From assembly GCA_020724025.1 (NCBI GenBank), contig DYHU01000003.1, positions 1 to 47,772 of the forward strand: a DNA stretch of 47,772 nucleotides, given 5' to 3'. Both the position numbers and the translations under genes were made by a program. Each line of letters begins with the position of its first letter. Position 1 is the stretch's first letter. Positions 43,058 to 47,772 of this stretch are shown in pieces. The DNA is from Syntrophorhabdus sp. GTDB lineage: Bacteria; Desulfobacterota; BSN033; UBA1163. Below the pieces are notes generated by a model. That model made no database searches. It was not told the DNA's origin and was given only the letters and a program-made list of their open reading frames with translations.

Positions 43058-43078
43058 ATGTTAAAGCCATTCCATTAA
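43058..43078 (+). CDS. Six-codon leader ORF (MLKPFH)
   Basis: ATG-TTA-AAG-CCA-TTC-CAT-TAA with AGGAGGT 8 bp upstream. It precedes the Ubl gene by 90 bp. It may be a leader peptide or the stub of a lost gene. Confidence 0.4.
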   Translation: MLKPFH

Positions 43079-43167
43079 TCCTGAGTAGAGGGGCAATATC
43101 GCATCGACTTACAGAGACCCCTTTGATGTCAAAGTGGGTAACGAGATATCATGAAAGGAGTGCAAAG

Positions 43168-43407
43168 ATGAAAGAAGAACAGCAACATGGACCAAAATTT
43201 TTCCTCGACATCGAAGGGGTATTGAAACCGTGGGACAAAGACACGATTACAACCGAGGAAGTGATCACGCTTGGAGGCTGGGACCCTTCGTTGGGAGCCA
43301 TCTTGATCGACAAGGATAACAACGAGCGCAACCTTCAACCGGGTGAAGTAGTAGAACTGAAGCCAGGAATGGGATTCTCCAAAAAGGTGCGATTCAGGCG
43401 GGGGTAA
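43168..43407 (+). CDS. Ubiquitin-like protein (multiubiquitin-domain family, single domain)
   Basis: A 79-residue beta-grasp protein. The start at 43168 follows AAAGGAG at 7 bp. The core (FFLDIEGVLKPWDKDTITTEE, LIDKDNNERNLQPGEVVELK) resembles the Multiubiquitin domain (PF14452-like) of predicted bacterial ubiquitin-like modifiers, here as one domain. It ends VRFRRG, leaving a single terminal Gly with no extra residues, so no processing would be needed for activation. Adjacent E1-, E2- and JAMM-like genes argue that it is the modifier. Confidence 0.78.
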   Translation: MKEEQQHGPKFFLDIEGVLKPWDKDTITTEEVITLGGWDPSLGAILIDKDNNERNLQPGEVVELKPGMGFSKKVRFRRG

Positions 43408-43411
43408 GATT

Positions 43412-43807
43412 ATGGAAGAGCGGATCGAAAAGGAATTGGCGCTTCTCCGGCAAAGATATGGTGTTTTGGAATGCAAGGAGGAGGGCCGATGGGTTCGTAT
43501 TCCGTCCTATCCCCTGCCGGAGGGATGGAACCGGTCTTCAACAGAGGTGGTTTTTCAGATACCGGTTGGCTTTCCAGGTACGCCGCCTTATGGGATTTAT
43601 ACACCCGCCGGGCTCTTATTTAACAAGGAACGGCCAAATAATTATACGGAACCCGCTTCTACCCAGCCGCCTTTCCCGGGTACTTGGGGCATCTTCTCCT
43701 GGATGCCCCAGGATGGACAATGGCGACCAACCGCCGATGCAGTAAGCGGGTCCAACCTCTTAAACTGGGTAATGGGGTTTGCAGACCGGTTTCGGGAGGG
43801 AAGATGA
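43412..43807 (+). CDS. E2/UBC-like protein (Prok-E2 family E type), no catalytic cysteine seen
   Basis: A 131-residue E2-fold protein. The characteristic stretch is VVFQIPVGFPGTPPYGIYTP, then GTWGIFSWMPQDGQWRPTADA. It resembles prokaryotic E2 family E, which sits next to multiubiquitin genes. The only cysteine is Cys21 near the N-terminus; none occurs where a canonical E2 thioester Cys would be. So it may be a UEV-like scaffold, or another residue acts. It begins 4 bp after the Ubl stop. Confidence 0.78.
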   Translation: MEERIEKELALLRQRYGVLECKEEGRWVRIPSYPLPEGWNRSSTEVVFQIPVGFPGTPPYGIYTPAGLLFNKERPNNYTEPASTQPPFPGTWGIFSWMPQDGQWRPTADAVSGSNLLNWVMGFADRFREGR

Positions 43808-44331
43808 TAAGTCAAATCTTGCTAAAAATTCCTAAGACCATACAGACGAATATTTGGGCACATCTCTTGCCAAAACGTTTCGCTGTTGAAGAAGCTGCTT
43901 TTTTATTTGTACGCCGAGAATCCGAGGATAAGGCCGAATTCTTCTCATATGTCGACTGGATCCCTGTACCGCCGAAGGGATTCCTTTCTCGTTCTGCTTT
44001 CCATTTCGAGCTGACTGATGAGATAAGGGCAGTGGTGATAAAACGCGCTCATGACCTTGGGACATCACTGGTTGAATTCCATTCCCATAAAGGGCGTCGA
44101 CCAGCGGAGTTTTCCGCAAGTGACCTCTTAGGGTTTCGAGAGTTCGTGCCTCATGTTTGGTGGCGGCTTAAGGGACGCCCTTACGCTGCAGTGGTCTTGT
44201 CACGTTCTGGTTTTGATGGTCTTGTTTGGAGTACGGGCCCTGATACTCCCCGACGTCTTAATGGTGTTGTTGTTGGGAAATCAGTGCTTACACCGACGAG
44301 GCTTACTTCACTACACGGATGGCTACTATGA
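43804..44331 (+). CDS. JAB/JAMM metallopeptidase (deubiquitinase-like)
   Basis: A 175-residue JAMM domain. Zinc-site residues are visible: a catalytic Glu at 29/30 (VEEAAFLF), His93 and His95 (VEFHSH) and Ser104/Asp107 (FSASD), in the H-x-H-x8-S-x2-D order. It would remove the Ubl from targets or trim precursors. The start overlaps the E2 stop (ATGA) and the end overlaps E1, so translation is coupled throughout. An in-frame longer reading to 43684 only runs through the E2 gene. Confidence 0.87.
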   Translation: MISQILLKIPKTIQTNIWAHLLPKRFAVEEAAFLFVRRESEDKAEFFSYVDWIPVPPKGFLSRSAFHFELTDEIRAVVIKRAHDLGTSLVEFHSHKGRRPAEFSASDLLGFREFVPHVWWRLKGRPYAAVVLSRSGFDGLVWSTGPDTPRRLNGVVVGKSVLTPTRLTSLHGWLL

Positions 44332-45194
44332 CAAACGAACGATTTGATCGTAATATTCGATTTTTCGGCAAAGAAGGGCAAGACCGACTCGCGACTTTAC
44401 ATGTCGCTGTGGTCGGGATTGGAGGCTTAGGGACCCACGTGGTTCAGCAATTGGCATTGCTTGGGATGGAACATTTAACGCTCATAGATAAGCAGGAACT
44501 CGATGCCACTAATTTAAATCGATATGTAGGGGCTCGTCATGATGATCCTATCCCCGGAACGCCGAAAGTAAACATCGGTGAACGTATCGTGAAGGCTATC
44601 AATCCGCACATCCTTGTGGATCGAATTCCACTTTCTTTGATAAGCAAAGAGGCATTTGAAGCAATTATTAAGGCTGATTACGTCTTTGGCTGCCTTGATC
44701 AAGAGGGCCTACGATTGATTTTGAACGAACTCTGTTCCGCTTATTCCAGGCCTTATTTCGATCTGGCCTCTGAAATTCTGCCAGGTAATCCTCCAGGTTA
44801 TGGTGGCCGGGTATGCGTAGCATGGAATGGCCAAGGCTGCATCGTCTGTTACGACGAGATCGATGTTTCGGAAGCCCAGGTTGAACTACTGAGTCCAGAA
44901 GCCAGACGGGACCAGAGGGCTATTTACGGCATTAGAAGGGAGGACTTGGATCGAGTGGGCCCTTCCGTCGTTTCAATTAACGGCGTGGTGGCATCCTTGG
45001 CGGTCACGGAGTTCATGCTTGGCATTACGGGAATTCGACCACCCAAAAAACTTTTGACCTACCGCGGCCAGATGGGGGTTGTTACGGTCAAAAGTGAAGA
45101 ACCTGCTCCAGATTGTTACTACTGTAAGGGAATTCGGGGAAAAGGTGACGCCGCAGACGTCTGGAGGTATATTAGAGAGGGGATGATTTTGTAA
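44328..45194 (+). CDS. E1-like ThiF/MoeB-family adenylyltransferase
   Basis: A 288-residue Rossmann-fold E1. The nucleotide loop is VAVVGIGGLGTHV with the following acidic LIDKQELDATNLNRY, including the Arg finger. Two CxxC pairs (CIVC near 175 and CYYC near 270) probably bind structural zinc. It should adenylate the Ubl C-terminus, and no E1-to-E2 transfer cysteine can be assigned confidently. The start is taken at the ATGA overlap (44328); ATG 44319 adds three residues. Confidence 0.87.
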   Translation: MTNERFDRNIRFFGKEGQDRLATLHVAVVGIGGLGTHVVQQLALLGMEHLTLIDKQELDATNLNRYVGARHDDPIPGTPKVNIGERIVKAINPHILVDRIPLSLISKEAFEAIIKADYVFGCLDQEGLRLILNELCSAYSRPYFDLASEILPGNPPGYGGRVCVAWNGQGCIVCYDEIDVSEAQVELLSPEARRDQRAIYGIRREDLDRVGPSVVSINGVVASLAVTEFMLGITGIRPPKKLLTYRGQMGVVTVKSEEPAPDCYYCKGIRGKGDAADVWRYIREGMIL

Positions 45195-45233
45195 AATCAA
45201 GAAAGTCAAATAATTCAAAGGAGGGGTTAAACC

Positions 45234-45527
45234 ATGGCAAAACGAAATGAAAAAAATCAAACAAAACACGATCACAAGGTTCACGAGCGAGCCAAAAGCC
45301 TTCGAGAGCAGGGCTTTAACGTTCGGGCGGATATTCCAGGGTTTAAGAAGCCACATTCAATTCAGGGATACCGTCCTGACGTAGAAGCGAGAAAATATGG
45401 AAAAGTTAGGATCATTGAGGAGATCGAGACAAAAGACAGCTTAGAAAAAGATCACTCACAACAAAAAGCCTTTGAGCAGTATGCAGACAGGAAAAATGTC
45501 AAATTTGTCATTCGCCTGACTAAATGA
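45234..45527 (+). CDS. Small PD-(D/E)XK nuclease-like protein, last gene of the Ub-like operon
   Basis: A 97-residue protein 39 bp after E1 with AAAGGAGGGG upstream, so it appears operonic. The pattern is GYRPDVEARKYG, then RIIEEIETKDS: Pro48-Asp49, then Glu65-x-Lys67, a compact PD-(D/E)XK nuclease core without other domains. It might be the effector of the module or a helper nuclease. I do not know a named Ub-like system with exactly this partner. Confidence 0.6.
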   Translation: MAKRNEKNQTKHDHKVHERAKSLREQGFNVRADIPGFKKPHSIQGYRPDVEARKYGKVRIIEEIETKDSLEKDHSQQKAFEQYADRKNVKFVIRLTK

Positions 45528-45770
45528 GACTAAAGGATGATAACTGACCCCAAAGACGGACGAAGTGCAAAAGGTTAGGAAACTCCGTCCTTCTCAATGC
45601 CGCATTTGATACGAACGAACAGAGCAGGCCCTGAAAAACGTTTGGCTGATGGTAGAAGCGATAATCTAAGGGTTGCTATCGACAAATTGCTCTGAACTCG
45701 CTACGATTTTTGGAGAAGAAACAAAAAGGTGCAATTTAAGCACTCTCCTGCAAAACCTGAATTGGTTGAC
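45528..45770. other. Gene-free stretch
   Basis: No gene, RNA or repeat recognised between the nuclease gene and the pseudogene. Confidence 0.5.
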
Positions 45771-46339
45771 TTACCAGAAGCTCATCTGTTTTCTCTCCGT
45801 TCGGATGCGGTCTGCCTCCCTGATCTTGTAATCCAGGTAGAGAATCAGGTCCTGGACGAATCTCTTTTCTGCCTCGGTTCTGAAGGTTGCCCTCGTGGTC
45901 TCCAAAATCCTTCTGAGCTGCTTCCATGTTAGCCAGCCGATTCCCTTTGAGAGCAACCTGCCGGTGTCCACAGGGGGCTTAAATAGGCCTGGGCCAGTTA
46001 GCCCTTCATGAGGTTCTGATCATGTCGATAACGGGTCAGAATCCAGGGTAGTTTCTCGGTGTCTATGATTAGGACAAAATAGAACTCTTTGACACTGTCT
46101 GGGTGGTTAAGATAGTGGTATGCAGCCAGATCGAGGTATCGGATGATTTGATCTCTTCGTGGGTCGCTTGTCGTGCTCAAGTTCACTGGGGCAAGATATT
46201 TGGCCTCAATGAATATGATCCCGTCTTTATAAGAGATGGTGACGTCTACCTCGGAGATGCCCTCTCTGTACTTTCTGTTGGCCGGGGGGCGATATCGCTT
46301 CCAGAACTCGAGGGAGAGGTTCTCAAAGGGGGTATCCCT
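45771..46339 (-). pseudogene. PD-(D/E)XK nuclease remnant, 5'-truncated and frameshifted
   Basis: The frame opens just after a TGA at 46340-46342, inside the right island boundary. It encodes SEVDVTISYKDGIIFIEAKY with the D...E-x-K nuclease pattern, then YLDLAAYHYLNHPDSV. The frame stops at 45998. One missing base in the GGG run at 46002-46004 (plus CCC) would join it to LTGPGLFKPPVDTGR and on through RFVQDLILYLDYKI to the stop at 45771. The N-terminus is absent. It was probably broken by the arrival of the island. Confidence 0.65.
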
Positions 46340-46352
46340 TCAGGCTACTGAC

Positions 46353-46379
46353 AATTACCGATGCCTGGCACCGAGATTT
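46353..46379. repeat. 27-bp direct repeat, right boundary of the Ub-like island
   Basis: Identical to 40520-40546. It lies immediately upstream (minus-strand sense) of the truncated nuclease remnant. The 46380-46507 stretch beyond it holds no gene I can support. Confidence 0.88.
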
Positions 46380-46507
46380 GGTATTCGATTTTTTGGTGTG
46401 TTTGTCTTTCTATTGAGAAGGATTTGGGGCAAGTACGGCACATTAAGATCCGGAAGAAGTTGACCGAAGATCACCGGGGAGACTATCAAGGGGATCAAAT
46501 AATATGT

Positions 46508-46735
46508 TCAATTGGGATGTCTTTCGGCAACTTTCTGTTTATGGACCTTGGTCTTTCCAACCGGAACCGATGTTGGCTCAACCAAGCGTTTCCTCAGACT
46601 TTGCCAAAACGGATCCTTTTCAAGAAGCTTCCGGGTTTTTTCATGTTTCTCTTCCCAGGAAAGTCCCTGGTCCTCCTTGTCAATTTCTTCCCTCCGCTTT
46701 CGCATCCAAGCTACCGCATCAAACGTCTTTTTCAC
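46508..46735 (-). CDS. Small antitoxin-like protein
   Basis: A 75-residue, highly charged protein (VKKTFDAVAWMRKRREEIDK, KLLEKDPFWQSLRKR). The GTG start at 46735 has AAGGAGGT upstream. It overlaps the 3' end of the PIN gene by 17 bp. This short type commonly neighbours PIN toxins, so it is a plausible antitoxin, though the toxin comes first in the operon. Family function inferred. Confidence 0.6.
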   Translation of the reverse strand: MKKTFDAVAWMRKRREEIDKEDQGLSWEEKHEKTRKLLEKDPFWQSLRKRLVEPTSVPVGKTKVHKQKVAERHPN

Positions 46736-47199
46736 CGGATAACACCTCCTTCGGAGTACGAATCTCAATCAAACCATAGCCCTGTTCTAAATTTACAGCA
46801 TTGAACATTCGAATTCTACCAAGGTTGACAATATGCCTGAAATTCCAACTTACGAGAACATCAACACGGCCAATTGTTGCCAAGGCCACATGAAGAGCAT
46901 CTGATCGACTGCCCGGACCTACAATACCGTGGGATAGATACGCCTCTGCAAGCACCCCCGCTTCAGGCGTATCCGAAAGGATGATCTGATGGGCCTCAGG
47001 TATTTCAAGGATACGATTCCGGACACTTTGAGGAGCTCCTTGAAGCTCCCGCAATGTATGCTCCGAGAGAACCATAGAGAACCATTATGTAGACTCCCTG
47101 GATGAACAGTTGCCACAAAGCAAGGGTCGCTTCGGCAAATTCGCTATCTTCGCAACCTCCAATTACGGAAGCATCAATATAAACATAAAATCTCTTCAT
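46719..47199 (-). pseudogene. PIN-domain toxin, inactivated by a 10-bp tandem duplication
   Basis: The N-terminal part MKRFYVYIDASVIGGCEDSE (catalytic Asp) through FIQGVYIMVL is in one frame and LSEHTLRELQGAPQSV through SDALHVALA and DVLVSWNFRHIVN in another. A direct repeat of AGAGAACCAT twice (47066-47085, plus strand) causes the shift. Removing one unit restores a 156-residue PIN ribonuclease. This reads as a VapC-type toxin switched off while its likely antitoxin remains intact. Confidence 0.75.
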
Positions 47200-47691
47200 C
47201 CGGATTTCTCCTTGCTACCCCATCACCGTCCCCAGATGAGGCCAACCAATTTTTAAACTTAGTCATTTCAGTTTAGGTTACTTCCCCTTCGCAAAAAAGC
47301 TGGCTTGTGTGAGGTTCGTTTTTGACTCCGATCTAAAATTCTTTCATCCCTGTTTCATTCACCCCGGAGGTTGCCCTATTTATACCAAAAATTTAATTTT
47401 ATGGCAATCTTTCATGACGGCTTCGTCACCCTTGACCGATGAAAATTACCAAGTATTATCCTCCCCTCGAAAGACTGTGTCGCAATTCACCGTTCGCCCT
47501 TCGATCCCGCGAAGTGCGGGACTCGGGACGAACGGCTAACTCATTGATTTTTAATGCATCGAGGTCTGTTCGTGGTGAGTCCCGCAGTTTGTGCGGGATC
47601 GAACCATGAACGGAGTTGGGACACGGTCTCCTAAGGGAGAGGGAGATAATTGGGGGATTTTCTAACTAAACCTCGTTAGAAATCCTAACGG
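47200..47691. other. Gene-free right end
   Basis: It contains palindromes around GCGAAGTGCGGGACTCG and GAGTCCCGCAGTTTGTGCGG (47490-47610), similar in phrase to 36680-36735. No gene is seen. Confidence 0.5.
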
Positions 47692-47743
47692 GAGTACTTG
47701 GGGTCAGACCTGATTATGAGTACTTGGGGTCAGACCTGATTAT
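47692..47743. repeat. 26-bp tandem duplication
   Basis: A unit beginning GAGTACTTGGGGTCAG and ending ACCTGATTAT occurs twice in a row (47692-47717, 47718-47743). Similar phrases are familiar to me next to REP-associated tyrosine transposases, but none is within the window. Confidence 0.75.
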
Positions 47744-47772
47744 TGACATTTCTTTTCTTCCTCTCCCACGTT

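Noticed and set aside
43123..43167. Longer start for the Ubl protein
   Set aside because: The upstream in-frame codons lack a ribosome site, while ATG 43168 has AAAGGAG at ideal spacing.

Overview
The window looks like chromosome from a deltaproteobacterial (Desulfobacterota-like) lineage or a close relative. This is inference from gene content and style: ATGA-coupled operons, an rpsU-yqeY-mutS2-dnaG-rpoD block, an NtrY-like kinase, anaerobe-style B12/cobalt genes and many palindromic intergenic repeats. No taxonomic marker was searched.

Layout. 1-2241: B12 genes (3' part of cobT, a BtuF-like binding protein, a DUF71 PP-loop amidoligase). 2291-3539: tRNA-Phe and an ExbB/ExbD pair. 3849-4180: a 45-residue four-cysteine protein with its own promoter and terminator. 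4178-12415 (mostly minus strand): rsmE, prmA, an alpha/beta hydrolase, dusB, cobalt ECF transporter cbiMQO, a Fur-family regulator, a probable structured RNA, an adenosine-specific-kinase family protein and a YbaK-type deacylase. 12594-13360: a 5'-truncated MerB-like gene with UGA at both catalytic-cysteine positions, joined to a truncated nucleotidyltransferase. 13492-20080: a MITE, a Tat amidase, a LuxR regulator, a GNAT and ComEC. 20216-27249: accessory zone of DUF433/DUF5615 toxin-antitoxin pairs (one broken), a frameshifted NERD protein, a second MITE, direct repeats, a Fic protein and a DUF4143 ATPase. 27695-39831: housekeeping core with rpsU, yqeY, mutS2, dnaG, rpoD, a CAT-anticodon tRNA, a zinc-ribbon coiled-coil protein, RNase HI, rnpB, an NtrY-like kinase, smpB and ssrA. 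In two places a protein gene overlaps an RNA gene (rnhA/rnpB, smpB/ssrA).

39832-47772 is accessory. A 27-bp perfect direct repeat (40520-40546 and 46353-46379) bounds about 5.8 kb. The left copy lies at the broken end of a WYL-type regulator; the right copy sits next to the broken 5' end of a PD-(D/E)XK nuclease pseudogene. Inside is a bacterial ubiquitin-like operon: Ubl, E2-like protein, JAMM peptidase, E1-like ThiF protein and a small PD-(D/E)XK nuclease. It is transcribed divergently from an XRE repressor plus ImmA/IrrE peptidase pair of the CapH/CapP kind. I think this is the most interesting system here: a probable defence module in which protease-relieved repression controls a ubiquitin-like conjugation/nuclease cassette.

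The second most interesting item is the MerB-like gene. Both UGA codons align with MerB active-site cysteines, and both are followed at 18-19 nt by a hairpin with a GUC-containing loop, as expected of bacterial SECIS elements. All family calls were made by eye from translated motifs, without database searches.
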